Assembly (NCBI GenBank): GCA_946479615.1
Contig: CAMLGR010000004.1
Span: 1-64,000, forward strand
Length of the DNA stretch: 64,000 bases
Direction of reading: 5' to 3'
Source: an uncultured Bacteroidota bacterium
GTDB taxonomy: Bacteria > Bacteroidota > Bacteroidia > Chitinophagales > Chitinophagaceae
This document shows positions 1 through 7,777 of this stretch, one piece after another. The translations under genes were made by a program, and so were the position numbers. The notes under the pieces were generated by a model, which was not told where the DNA came from, did not search any database, and was given only the letters and a program-made list of their open reading frames with translations. Each line of letters starts with the position of its first letter. Position 1 is the stretch's first letter.

Positions 1-411
1 ATTATCCCGGCCCGAAGCAACCTCCATGTATAGTCCAAGTAATTTTATCTTGTGATAGGACTCGAAAGTTCGTAAGACTCTTTCCTGATGCTTTAAGCCC
101 AGTTGACTTTTGCCTTGTCTTTTCGTGGATACTCTGCAATAGCCGAACGCTTTTTTCATTTCAGGATTTAGATGCTGCTAAATCCATTATACCGTTCGCT
201 CCTTAACGGTGGTTTAACTTTAACGGATTTGAAAAAAATAGTGCTGAAATCCCGACAACTGCGAAAGGCCATAAAGCCGCTAAAATCAAGGCTTTTCGCA
301 AAAAGTGTTGTCCTTGAAAGTTCATTGACAAATCTGCCTTTCCAGTTCGTTCCGATCCACCGTCTGATAATGAACAAATTTTTTTGTCGAAGAATAACTG
401 CATCTTGCTAA
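1..411. other. Gene-poor left edge, nothing supportable
   Basis: Short open frames exist on both strands between about 170 and 520, but they overlap each other, have no recognisable domain and no signal sequence. I see no RNA gene, promoter match or repeat here. It may hold the promoter of the cassette that starts near 412. Confidence 0.4.
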
Positions 412-1926
412 TTGAATAAAACGCCCGCTAGGGGTTCTCACCTGCAAAGATTTTTTTACATTTCCAAAACAATCTTTACCTTGAACCGGACTTATCCTTA
501 TCAAATTCATTGTGTGCAAAACGGACGTTTAATTTCCAAGCCAAAGCATAATCTTCAATGCTATTCACTTGGCATTCTTTGCACTTTCTGTTTTGTGCTA
601 TCAGGCTTCAGTCAGTCCACTTCAAAATCACCAACAGGATTTTTCCAATTACCACCTGCGCCCCAAGCGGGAAAAATTTCCTCCGGCATGACTACCGGCA
701 TTGTGCCACAAGGCCCGCATGTGCCTAACCTCAGTGGCAATGTGGATTGGACACAAGGAAATATTCAACAGAAAAACGCAGTATTACTCAATGCCGGCGA
801 ACAACAAAGGAAAGCAGAAATTGAAAAGGAGATCAGGCAGGAAAAGATGTATCAGGATCAGCTTGAATGGGCAAAGAAAACAAAGGTCTATCGTATGGCC
901 TTCGATATGCTGATGCAGCTTGAGCCTGACAGTTTTTCGTTGGCCAGAGCGGTTTATATCATTGAAAGCGCCTATTTCGATGGGCGTATGAAATACGAAA
1001 ATTTCATGGCGGGTCTTGACCGCTACGTCGGGATTGTACGGCAAATCCTGAAACGGGAAGGACTTGATCCAAAGGATAACCTGGCGGTGAATTACGCCAT
1101 TCAAAAACTCTATCAGCAAAGCAATGCTTACTATGATCGCAAGACCAAAAAGACTGTTACAGTTAAGCCTTTCAAATACGACTTCGAGGATTTCAGAGGA
1201 GAAAAGGATTATTTCAAAATGTTTGTCTCGAAGCTGATGGTAATCGGTAGCGGTCAATGCCATTCCATGCCCTTGCTATACCTGCTGATTGCCGAACGTC
1301 TCCATGCCAAAGCATGGCTATCCCTTGCCCCGCAGCATTCCTTTGTCCGTTTTGAGGACAAGGAAGGCAATCTGCTGAACTTTGAAGCCACGAGCGGCAA
1401 TATCGTATCTGATAACTGGCTGACGGGATCGGGATTTATCACAGCAAACGCCCTGAAAGCGAAAACTTATCTCGATACCCTGTCGCAACGCCAGCTATTC
1501 GCGCAATGCCTCTCCGATATGCTGCTCGGTTATATTCACAAATTCGGATATGATTTCTATGCCGAACAGATACGGACAAAAATCCAGTCCATCAACCCGG
1601 ATAACCTGACGGCGCGGATTCTCGATGCCAATAACAAGACGGAATACGCCCTGCAAAAAATTAATGAAGCCGGGCGGCCCAAGCTGGCTGATTTGCCCAA
1701 CTTCCCGGAAGCCTATAAAGCCTATCAGACCATGATGGCATCTTATGAGGTCGTTGATCGTTCCGGTTATCAGGACATGCCGGACAGTGCCTATCAGACC
1801 TGGCTGAAATCCATCGAGCAGGAAAAGAAAAAGCAGGAAACGAGGAAATTGCAGGAACAAATGCAACGCAATATTCAATTAATGAGAAAGCCCCGTTCGA
1901 TTGTTGTTGATCGAACAAGGGAATAA
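412..1926 (+). CDS. Secreted transglutaminase-fold protein (paralogue A)
   Basis: The frame opens with TTG at 412, but a hydrophobic export segment ending in GFSQ only appears at residues 51-68, so the true start is probably later, for example GTG at 514. Residues 130-150 are a charged helical stretch. The middle (about 255-330) carries a Cys-His-acid layout like that of transglutaminase-like hydrolases: C283 in GSGQCHSM, H309 in APQHSFVRF and E325 in LNFEAT. The C-terminal third looks helical and ends in a charged tail. It is clearly paralogous to the protein at 3908-4984, sharing the GEKD..KMFV.KL block, the catalytic blocks and a GY.[DE]MP motif. It is first in a four-gene run with gaps of only 13-15 bases. 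Substrate and role are unknown; proteolysis, peptide cross-linking or processing of the neighbouring Rhs-type protein are possibilities only. Confidence 0.72.
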   Translation: MNKTPARGSHLQRFFYISKTIFTLNRTYPYQIHCVQNGRLISKPKHNLQCYSLGILCTFCFVLSGFSQSTSKSPTGFFQLPPAPQAGKISSGMTTGIVPQGPHVPNLSGNVDWTQGNIQQKNAVLLNAGEQQRKAEIEKEIRQEKMYQDQLEWAKKTKVYRMAFDMLMQLEPDSFSLARAVYIIESAYFDGRMKYENFMAGLDRYVGIVRQILKREGLDPKDNLAVNYAIQKLYQQSNAYYDRKTKKTVTVKPFKYDFEDFRGEKDYFKMFVSKLMVIGSGQCHSMPLLYLLIAERLHAKAWLSLAPQHSFVRFEDKEGNLLNFEATSGNIVSDNWLTGSGFITANALKAKTYLDTLSQRQLFAQCLSDMLLGYIHKFGYDFYAEQIRTKIQSINPDNLTARILDANNKTEYALQKINEAGRPKLADLPNFPEAYKAYQTMMASYEVVDRSGYQDMPDSAYQTWLKSIEQEKKKQETRKLQEQMQRNIQLMRKPRSIVVDRTRE

Positions 1927-1941
1927 AACCAAACCGCCACC

Positions 1942-3027
1942 ATGAACCGCCTGTATTATTTAATGACATTTGTGTCGCTATTCGCGGCCAGATTTTCCCT
2001 GGCGCAAGACTATAATCCTTACAAGTCTATCGGCAAAAAAGGAAAAGTTGTCACCTTGTCGAAAGGGCGTTACGTTGAGACTTTCGATACCGACAGCATC
2101 CAGCGTATCGGTTCTGTTCTGTTCAACATCCGAACAAAGAAAATCGTCAAGCTGCTGAATGCAAAAAGTGTTTATAATCGTTTTTCTGACAATTCATCCG
2201 CAAGTCGGTGGTACAGCCCCGATCCGATGGCTGAGAAATTCAGGGATTGGAGTCCTTATAATTTTGCCCTGAATAACCCCATTCGTTACAATGACAAAGA
2301 CGGGAATGCTCCCAATGATATTGTCTATTTCAACAGCCAGGGGCAAGAGATAAGACGGGTACAGTCTAACACGGTCTTCAAGACATACGTTCAATATACG
2401 GGCACAGCTATGAGTGCTAATCAAAGAACCGGGCCGACGACTGTTCCGGTGACGCAAACATTTGAAGCGCCTATGCCGGGCGTTGCTACAGGCTATGAAG
2501 ATTCAAAATATCAGAAGAATGACTACCAGATTGCGGCAAGCACTTTTATCCTAAACAGGGAACTTAGCAAAGAAACGTCGGGATTGCCCGGCTTGAAAGG
2601 CGATCTTCCTGTTGCCGCTAACCATACGTTGGGAACCGACATGCCAGCGCAGCTTGATGTCGATGTCGTGAAAGCGATGGTTTTGGTCGAAAGCGGGGCT
2701 GGTACCGTCAATGGCGTATTTAAAACGGGAACGACCGATGTCATGCAAGTGAACAATTCGGGCGATTGGGGCGCGGACAAAAGCGCGGTAGGATTGACGA
2801 ACGGGCAAACCATGACCCCTGAGACGAGCATCAATGCCGGTGTAAAGTGGTTATTTTTGAAAGGTCTATCGTCGAATGCAAGCGGTGTATCCAATTGGCG
2901 AAACGGGCAGGGAGGTAATTGGGATGATGCGGTTCAACGCTATAACGGCGGCGGTGACAAGAATTACCTGCAAAAGGTTCAGAACAACGTAAACAATATG
3001 CAACCGGCACAACCGGGTAATTATTAA
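1942..3027 (+). CDS. Short secreted Rhs-core protein with lysozyme-like (SLT) C-terminal domain
   Basis: A signal peptide ending near AQ (residues 21-22) is followed by a segment with the end of an Rhs-associated core: the SRWYSPDPMAEKFRDWSPYNFALNNP block at residues 89-113 is split here as SRWYSPDPMAEKF and SPYNFALNNP, followed by DKDGN (118-122). This is the signature that marks the junction before a toxin tip in polymorphic toxins. The variable C-terminus resembles lytic transglycosylase/lysozyme folds: VLVESG with candidate catalytic E250, DVMQV (266-270, compare G-x-MQ), SINAGVKWL, and AVQRYNGGG near 330. There are no long YD repeats, so it is an orphan tip of 361 residues rather than a full Rhs protein. 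A lipoprotein gene follows after 13 bases and could be its immunity partner, which is inference. Peptidoglycan as the target is likewise inferred from the fold. Confidence 0.7.
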   Translation: MNRLYYLMTFVSLFAARFSLAQDYNPYKSIGKKGKVVTLSKGRYVETFDTDSIQRIGSVLFNIRTKKIVKLLNAKSVYNRFSDNSSASRWYSPDPMAEKFRDWSPYNFALNNPIRYNDKDGNAPNDIVYFNSQGQEIRRVQSNTVFKTYVQYTGTAMSANQRTGPTTVPVTQTFEAPMPGVATGYEDSKYQKNDYQIAASTFILNRELSKETSGLPGLKGDLPVAANHTLGTDMPAQLDVDVVKAMVLVESGAGTVNGVFKTGTTDVMQVNNSGDWGADKSAVGLTNGQTMTPETSINAGVKWLFLKGLSSNASGVSNWRNGQGGNWDDAVQRYNGGGDKNYLQKVQNNVNNMQPAQPGNY

Positions 3028-3040
3028 TTCTAGTATTGAA

Positions 3041-3892
3041 ATGAAAATTATTTGGACACTCGCGATCCTTCTTATTGCTTGCGGCAACGGGCAACCTAAT
3101 GTGGCAGACAAACCCGTTCCTGATTCGGCGGCCAACTCCCTAAAACGCACGAATGATTCTATCCAGAATCCTTTCGATCATCGGCCTTTGCTTGATTTTG
3201 ATGGCTCTTATTTCAAAAAAACAGACAGTCTTAAAGAATACATCATTCGAGTTTTCAAGAATGACATGGAAGGTATTAGTACATCTGATATTAAGTCGAT
3301 AAAACTATCGCAGGAAAGTCTGATAAAGAATCTTGGAAAGACCGCTGTCTATTCAATAACTTTTTCGGATCAATTACCTGAAGTAGCCTATAAGAATGCG
3401 TATCTGATTTTTGATGAACAAAAGAAGCAAGCAGCTATATTGTTTTTGACTGGTATCCGTTTCATAAAGTTAAAAGAGAGCGATCCTGATTATCTACTAT
3501 CCGGTTGGTATCAGGTAAGGGGAAAGGGATATGCTTTAGTTTATCAGTTTGATAAGGCCGGATTGTTCAATGTAATTTTCGATTCGGCTGACAATACGGG
3601 ATGCGAAAACGGAGTACCTATATTTAATGCCAGTCTCGATTGCATGAGTTATGATCCATTCCTGCTCCAGTTCAGCAATAAGGACTGGAATAGCGACGGT
3701 TTGAATGACCTTCAATTCAAAGGCAACATAAATTCCTATTGTGCAGGTTTGGAGAATAATACCGGAAGGAATGATAGAAAGCCTTTAAAAACGGAACAGG
3801 TCAATATTGTTTTCCAGACTTATCAGAGGGGCGATAGTCTTTATTGGCAACTGGCAGATACATCTCTTTGTAGGAAACTCAATCACGACTAA
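3041..3892 (+). CDS. Putative lipoprotein, candidate immunity or accessory protein
   Basis: The protein begins with a short hydrophobic stretch ending in the lipobox LLIAC (C14), followed by a Ser/Asp/Lys-rich linker, so it is probably a 283-residue lipoprotein anchored to a membrane facing the periplasm. I do not recognise the mature domain. It contains paired aromatics (SGWYQVRGKGY around residue 150) and an acidic NKDWNSDGLNDLQF segment (about 212-225) that resembles a calcium-binding loop. It sits 13 bases after the Rhs/lysozyme-like gene and 15 bases before the second transglutaminase-fold gene. A periplasmic lipoprotein directly after a wall-targeting toxin tip fits an immunity protein, but no family match supports this. 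Confidence 0.65.
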   Translation: MKIIWTLAILLIACGNGQPNVADKPVPDSAANSLKRTNDSIQNPFDHRPLLDFDGSYFKKTDSLKEYIIRVFKNDMEGISTSDIKSIKLSQESLIKNLGKTAVYSITFSDQLPEVAYKNAYLIFDEQKKQAAILFLTGIRFIKLKESDPDYLLSGWYQVRGKGYALVYQFDKAGLFNVIFDSADNTGCENGVPIFNASLDCMSYDPFLLQFSNKDWNSDGLNDLQFKGNINSYCAGLENNTGRNDRKPLKTEQVNIVFQTYQRGDSLYWQLADTSLCRKLNHD

Positions 3893-3907
3893 CGCTAACC
3901 TGTCAAT

Positions 3908-4984
3908 ATGAAGTTCCGGCTTTTAGTGATGATTGGATTACTTGCCTGTTTTTCCGTTAAAGGTCAGGACAGTATTTCCTGTCAGAAGATCAAGGACGCT
4001 TATGCCGAAGCCTATTTGAAACTGGACAGCCTGGTATCGCAAAACAAATCCCGTTCCTTTAAGGATGCTGTTTTTATTGTTGAGAATACCTATCTCGGCG
4101 CTTCTCTTGATTACGCAGCCTATGATATAAAAATCCGGCAATTGGCTTTTCTTGTCAGGGAATGGGCGAAAGCGAATAAAATAAAAGCATACCCCTATGA
4201 TGACAGTACCAGCCTGATGCTGAATCAGGGCATCTTCACGCTGATGAAAGACAGCATTCGTCTCCTGGGGCATGATGGGTCGCCAGATTTAGTGACCATC
4301 CCTTTTATTTACGACTTTAATGACTTTGCCGGAGAAAAAGACAGGACAAAGATGTTTGTCACCAAGTTGCTTTATACCTATTCAGGAAATTGTCACAACC
4401 TGCCCTATTTATACAAGATGCTGGCAGATGAGTTAGGCGCTACCTGCTGGCTTTCGCTTGCGCCAAATCACATGTATATAAAAAACCGATGTAAGAAATT
4501 CGGCTGGTATAATACCGAACTGACAAACGGCCAGTTCCCGATAGATGCGTGGATCACCGCGTCCGGCTATATCCCTGTTAAAGCAATTCAGTCCGGCCTA
4601 TATATGGACACATTAAGCAACCAGCAGGCCATAGCCTTATGTATGCTCGACCTTGCTAAAGGATATGAGTTTCAGACGCACGATTATGAGGATGGATTTA
4701 TCCTGAAATGTTGCGACCGTGTCTTGGATCATCATCCCGTCAATGGACAAGCCCTCCTATTGAAAGCTGAGACGCTGAAACATATTTATGAGAAGCAAAA
4801 AGCGGCGAAAGACCGGCAGGCAGGCAATACATACGGCCAAATGGAAACGATTTATGCCAGATTATTTGACCTGGGCTATCGTGAAATGCCGGAGAAAATG
4901 TACATGCAATGGCTTATGAGCATTAATGAACAGAAAAAAAAGTACACAAATAAAAATATTAAAAGAACACTAAACGATAAATAA
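3908..4984 (+). CDS. Secreted transglutaminase-fold protein (paralogue B)
   Basis: It is a 358-residue protein with an N-terminal signal peptide (cleavage probably near KGQ, residues 18-20). It carries the same Cys-His-acid arrangement as the protein at 412-1926: C162 in SGNCHNL, H188 in APNHMYIK and E204 in NTELTNG. The shared block YDFNDFAGEKDRTKMFV (135-151) and the terminal GYREMPEKMYMQWLMSI segment confirm paralogy, although this copy lacks the Pro-rich and charged N-terminal extension of copy A. The C-terminal 120 residues look like TPR-type helices. It is last in the four-gene run, 15 bases after the lipoprotein. The exact reaction is unknown; the triad layout suggests a cysteine hydrolase or transferase acting outside the cytoplasm. 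Confidence 0.72.
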   Translation: MKFRLLVMIGLLACFSVKGQDSISCQKIKDAYAEAYLKLDSLVSQNKSRSFKDAVFIVENTYLGASLDYAAYDIKIRQLAFLVREWAKANKIKAYPYDDSTSLMLNQGIFTLMKDSIRLLGHDGSPDLVTIPFIYDFNDFAGEKDRTKMFVTKLLYTYSGNCHNLPYLYKMLADELGATCWLSLAPNHMYIKNRCKKFGWYNTELTNGQFPIDAWITASGYIPVKAIQSGLYMDTLSNQQAIALCMLDLAKGYEFQTHDYEDGFILKCCDRVLDHHPVNGQALLLKAETLKHIYEKQKAAKDRQAGNTYGQMETIYARLFDLGYREMPEKMYMQWLMSINEQKKKYTNKNIKRTLNDK

Positions 4985-5090
4985 AAATAAATGGTATGGA
5001 TGCAATTCGACACGAAACTATGATGAGGCAAGTCTTGCAATGTGCACGTAGTTACGAAGTCGGAGCCGATTCGGATAACATATTTTGCAG

Positions 5091-5291
5091 TTAATGTTTG
5101 GCTCTAGTTAGCGTTACCTTGGCAACCGTCCAACCTAATTTTTTTAGGCTTTTGGAATAATCTTTATAGGAAGAAAAGAAGCCGATTTCCGGGTCTTGCA
5201 AATCGTCTTTATGAAGTACCGCGTTTCCCCAAAATTTTCCTTTGGGGTTTACACGAACAAAGTAGGTTGCAGACTTAGTAGCTTTTTTCAT
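5091..5291 (-). CDS. Small hypothetical basic protein downstream of higBA
   Basis: It encodes about 66 residues, rich in Lys and aromatic residues (YFVRVNPKGKFWGN near the start). A GGAG sequence lies about 8 bases before the chosen ATG; an ATG six bases further upstream is also possible. It lies 72 bases after the higA stop on the same strand, so it could be the third gene of the toxin-antitoxin transcript. No family is recognised, and its length makes chance a real possibility. Confidence 0.4.
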   Translation of the reverse strand: MKKATKSATYFVRVNPKGKFWGNAVLHKDDLQDPEIGFFSSYKDYSKSLKKLGWTVAKVTLTRAKH

Positions 5292-5363
5292 TCCCATCTC
5301 CAGGCTTGTAATGAAAGTTACTTTGATGAATGATAATAGCCTATTCAGGATAACAGACCTCTT

Positions 5364-5678
5364 TTAAACCACGGGCCGGTGTTTCCAGAACACTCTGATT
5401 TCTTTCGTGTTTACTTTCTTACGTGCTTGCGACAGATCATAGTTTTCCTGTACGTGCATCCAGAACTCCGGTGACGTATTGAAAGCTTTTGCCAGTTTTA
5501 AGGCCATTTCCGGTGTTATGCCTTGTTTGCCGTTAATGATAGCGGACAGGGTCTTGCGGGTAGTCTTCAGACCCTTTGCCACTTCTTCAACCGTAAGGGT
5601 CTTTTTGGTTTCTTCGCGCAGGCCCTCAATTGTCTCGCGGATCAGTTCGCCGGGATGGGCGGGATCATACATAGCCAT
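5364..5678 (-). CDS. higA: HigA-type antitoxin (XRE family)
   Basis: The 104-residue protein starts with the HPGELIRE signature (residues 8-15) of the HigA/VapI addiction-module antidotes. It then has a helix-turn-helix (LTVEEVAKGLKTTRKTLSAI, about 28-47) with the typical INGKQGITPEMALKLA continuation and the EFWM motif. It should neutralise the HigB ribonuclease and repress its own promoter. The gene follows higB by 12 bases, with an AGGAG ribosome site 6 bases before the ATG. Toxin-first order is characteristic of higBA. The predicted operator is the palindrome at 5985-5996. Confidence 0.93.
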   Translation of the reverse strand: MAMYDPAHPGELIRETIEGLREETKKTLTVEEVAKGLKTTRKTLSAIINGKQGITPEMALKLAKAFNTSPEFWMHVQENYDLSQARKKVNTKEIRVFWKHRPVV

Positions 5679-5690
5679 AGTTTTTCTCCT

Positions 5691-5969
5691 TTAATGGTAA
5701 TCCAAATAATCAACATCGTGAACGTTCTCGCCTTCAAACCGGAAAATGATCCGGTAATTCTTGTCCACCTTGACCGACCAGAATTGCCTCAATTCGCCGG
5801 TAAGCTGATGAAGGCCATAGCCTGGGACATTCAGGTCACCAGGTGAGATAGCCGCATCAAGACGGGTCAACATCAGGCGTATTTTACCAACATGCTGGGG
5901 TTGCAGCTTTGAGGCGTTACCCTTCTCGTAAAACAGCTTTAACCCTTTGTGCTGGAAGCTCACAATCAT
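5691..5969 (-). CDS. higB: HigB-type toxin (RelE superfamily)
   Basis: At 92 residues it has the normal length of HigB toxins. It shows the family hallmarks LHQLTGELRQFWSVKVDKNYRIIFRF (seen as LHQLTGELRQFWSV followed by NYRIIF, residues 53-77) and an acidic VHDVDYLDYH tail. Known HigB proteins are ribosome-dependent mRNA endonucleases. It is first in the two-gene operon. The -7 box of its promoter ends only 4 bases before the ATG, so the transcript is probably leaderless or nearly so. Confidence 0.92.
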   Translation of the reverse strand: MIVSFQHKGLKLFYEKGNASKLQPQHVGKIRLMLTRLDAAISPGDLNVPGYGLHQLTGELRQFWSVKVDKNYRIIFRFEGENVHDVDYLDYH

Positions 5970-5973
5970 AGTA

Positions 5974-6005
5974 CAAATGTAACATGAAACGTTTCAGGTG
6001 TCAAA
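5974..6005 (-). promoter_or_regulatory. higBA promoter with operator palindrome
   Basis: Read on the minus strand, TTTG (6005-6002) is followed by 20 bases and then TACATTTG (5981-5974), matching the Bacteroidota -33/-7 consensus TTTG-N19..20-TAnnTTTG. The spacer holds the perfect 12-base palindrome TGAAACGTTTCA at 5985-5996, correctly placed for a HigA operator blocking polymerase. The ATG at 5969 follows the -7 box after only 4 bases. Confidence 0.7.
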
Positions 6006-6081
6006 TTTATTTTTTCACCCATTTTTAGAGGGAAAAACAACCATTTATAGTTCATTCGATTCGTCTGAAAGGCTTGCAGCC

Positions 6082-7548
6082 TTAATACTGCAATATCCTG
6101 CTATTGTATTCGTCAAGAATATTAGAGGGCAGGGACTTCAAGTAAATTTCAGTTGTTTTAAGACTGGAATGTCCAAGCATCGTACTGATGGCATTTACCG
6201 GGATCTGTTGCAGCATGGCCTGCGTTGCAAACGAATGACGGCTTACATAGCTCGTCAGGTTTTTGTCTATGCCGCATCTTTTAGCCAGTTCCTTTAGCCT
6301 CGTGTTATACCTTTTTCTCGCCCATTGGATATCCTTTTCCTGCAAGAGGGAATTTTCTCTTTTTACGATGGGGAAAATATAGCTGGAGCGTTTGTTGATA
6401 CCAATATAATGCTCGAGTATGCCCTTTAGATTGGGTGTCATTTTAATATCATAAATCTTGCTTGTCTTTTTGCGCCGGTAATTGATACGCCCGTCTGTTA
6501 TATCGGTCTTTCTAAGCAAGGTCATGTCTTTGAAATTCATGCCATACATCATATAGCTTGCTAAAAAATAGTTCCTGGCATCGAAGCATTTGTCATCCGG
6601 CTTTAAATCGACATCAATGATTTTTTTGATGAGTTCCCAGTCAAGCGCGCGTTTTTCAGTCGGGGCATTTTTTATTTTGTAATCCTCGAAAGGATAATAT
6701 TTTCTTTCGATCAGCCCGGCCTTGATTGCTTTTTGGTAAATAGCCCGCATGGTCCGCATATAGACGGAAAGACCGTTAGTGGAATTGCCCTTGCTGTAAT
6801 GGAAACTTTCAAACTTTGACAGGAAGCTATACGTGATTTCTTTAAAGGAAAGGTCTTTATCGGGGATAATAGCCTTGATACAGTCCTGATACGCTTGGAC
6901 AGTTCCGGCTTTGCCGGCAGCTTTCAGTTTTTCAATAAGGTTGTTGAAATAGGACAAATCGGTAGCGGGCAAATCTTTTTTGTCGAGATATTTTATAAAA
7001 TCGGTTATCGCTTGCCTGTATGCCTCGGCTTTGTTTTGAACTTTGGCGGAAGCCAATCTTTTTAACAGCCACCTGAAACAGGGTATGCCTTTAAAGGAAA
7101 GATTTCTTTTATTGATATAGCTCGACAATACATCTGCCAGTCCCTGGTAGCATCTTGCCGTTCCCAACCTGTTGCTCGTTTTTAGTTGCTCGACAAGTTC
7201 TTTGGTAAAGGAAAAGAACGAAGCAAAGGAATTGTTTTTAGAAATCCTGTTTCGTATATCGACAACTGAAAGTTTTTGCAATTCGCCGGACTCATGGAGT
7301 TTTAGGATAATATCCATGCCGTCCGATCTTTCCTTTTGAATCCGATTATTCAGCCTGGTAACCGTTTCAGAACTGCCGTGTGTGTTTTTCACTTTACGGT
7401 TTTTGTCATCCCAATCTTTCTTTTGAAGATTTATATCAAGAGGGATCGATGTTGTTCTGCGGTTGTGCCCGAGGCGAAGGACGAGGGGATAAACGCCCGA
7501 TGCTTTGGATCGGCGTGTATCCAGCGCGATAACTAAATTGGTACTCAT
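6082..7548 (-). CDS. Tyrosine recombinase (site-specific integrase) with triplicated core-binding segment
   Basis: The protein has an N-terminal arm-binding domain (about 1-60), a long SAM-like core-binding region (110-270) and a C-terminal catalytic domain. Visible catalytic residues are R437 (YVSRHSFAT), H460 (LGHSS) and Y469 (TTEIYL), with a beta-hairpin lysine region at RRKKTSK (358-364). The usual first arginine in the GLR position is N338 (YGMNFKD); loss of this residue is known in the IntDOT-like group of Bacteroidota integrases, and R325 upstream may substitute. The core-binding region appears to hold three related units of about 40 residues (121-165, 167-208, 209-250), which makes the protein about 80 residues longer than the usual 400. 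Its 5' end faces the tRNA-Val fragment at 7694, its likely attachment site. Confidence 0.93.
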   Translation of the reverse strand: MSTNLVIALDTRRSKASGVYPLVLRLGHNRRTTSIPLDINLQKKDWDDKNRKVKNTHGSSETVTRLNNRIQKERSDGMDIILKLHESGELQKLSVVDIRNRISKNNSFASFFSFTKELVEQLKTSNRLGTARCYQGLADVLSSYINKRNLSFKGIPCFRWLLKRLASAKVQNKAEAYRQAITDFIKYLDKKDLPATDLSYFNNLIEKLKAAGKAGTVQAYQDCIKAIIPDKDLSFKEITYSFLSKFESFHYSKGNSTNGLSVYMRTMRAIYQKAIKAGLIERKYYPFEDYKIKNAPTEKRALDWELIKKIIDVDLKPDDKCFDARNYFLASYMMYGMNFKDMTLLRKTDITDGRINYRRKKTSKIYDIKMTPNLKGILEHYIGINKRSSYIFPIVKRENSLLQEKDIQWARKRYNTRLKELAKRCGIDKNLTSYVSRHSFATQAMLQQIPVNAISTMLGHSSLKTTEIYLKSLPSNILDEYNSRILQY

Positions 7549-7555
7549 AAGTGTT

Positions 7556-7591
7556 CAAAGGTAAGATCAATTTGCACACCATTTGCACACC
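7556..7591 (-). promoter_or_regulatory. Integrase promoter box and tandem 11-base direct repeat
   Basis: On the minus strand TACCTTTG (7563-7556) matches the Bacteroidota -7 box and lies 7 bases before the integrase ATG. Immediately upstream, in the -33 region, are two perfect head-to-tail copies of ATTTGCACACC (plus-strand sense, 7570-7580 and 7581-7591). Tandem repeats in this position suit binding sites for the integrase arm domain, an excisionase or a repressor; which one cannot be told from sequence. Confidence 0.5.
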
Positions 7592-7693
7592 GAAAAGCAT
7601 TTTTCTTCATGCCAGCTGGCCTCAAATTTTTATAAATCGCTGTTTTTCAGTTCAATTTTCGCCAACAAAAGCCAATAGAGGCCATTAATCCGA

Positions 7694-7738
7694 TGCCTTA
7701 CAAGCAGAGGGTCGGCGGTTCGAACCCGTCAACTCCCA
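7694..7738 (+). other. 3' fragment of tRNA-Val(TAC), attachment-site copy 1
   Basis: The segment contains an anticodon loop CTTACAA (anticodon TAC, valine), the 3' anticodon stem GCAGA, a variable loop, a T-arm GGCGG-TTCGAAC-CCGTC that folds with one G-U pair, and an acceptor strand AACTCCC plus discriminator A. No GGGAGTT 5' acceptor strand lies upstream at the right distance, so this is not a full tRNA. Such 3' halves are the usual scar of tRNA-targeted integration. Confidence 0.8.
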
Positions 7739-7749
7739 CTCAATACAGT

Positions 7750-7777
7750 AAAGGGTTTCAGTAATGGAACCCTTTTT
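7750..7777 (+). terminator. Rho-independent terminator after tRNA-Val fragment
   Basis: AAAGGGTT (7750-7757) pairs perfectly with AACCCTTT (7768-7775) around a 10-base loop, followed by T residues. It lies 12 bases beyond the tRNA 3' end, as expected for a tRNA terminator carried with the fragment. Confidence 0.75.

Larger units (their letters stand above)
1..7738. mobile_element. Right-hand part of a tRNA-Val-targeted integrated element (left end outside window)
   Basis: The inference rests on three things seen together: a tyrosine recombinase (6082-7548, minus strand), a 45-base 3' tRNA-Val(TAC) fragment about 145 bases beyond its start, and a cargo of accessory genes (Rhs-type cassette, higBA, unknown ORFs) running leftwards. 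Integrases of tRNA-targeting islands commonly sit beside one att copy, which regenerates or duplicates the tRNA 3' end. The other boundary, where an intact tRNA-Val would be expected, is not visible. How far left the element reaches is therefore unknown, and the membership of the 412-4984 genes is inferred from position only. Confidence 0.45.

Noticed and set aside
172..411. Short frames on both strands at the left edge
   Set aside because: Mutually overlapping, of low-complexity composition, without signal peptide or family features.
7660..7740. Complete tRNA-Val gene
   Set aside because: Only the anticodon loop onward is present; the matching 5' acceptor strand and D-arm are absent upstream.
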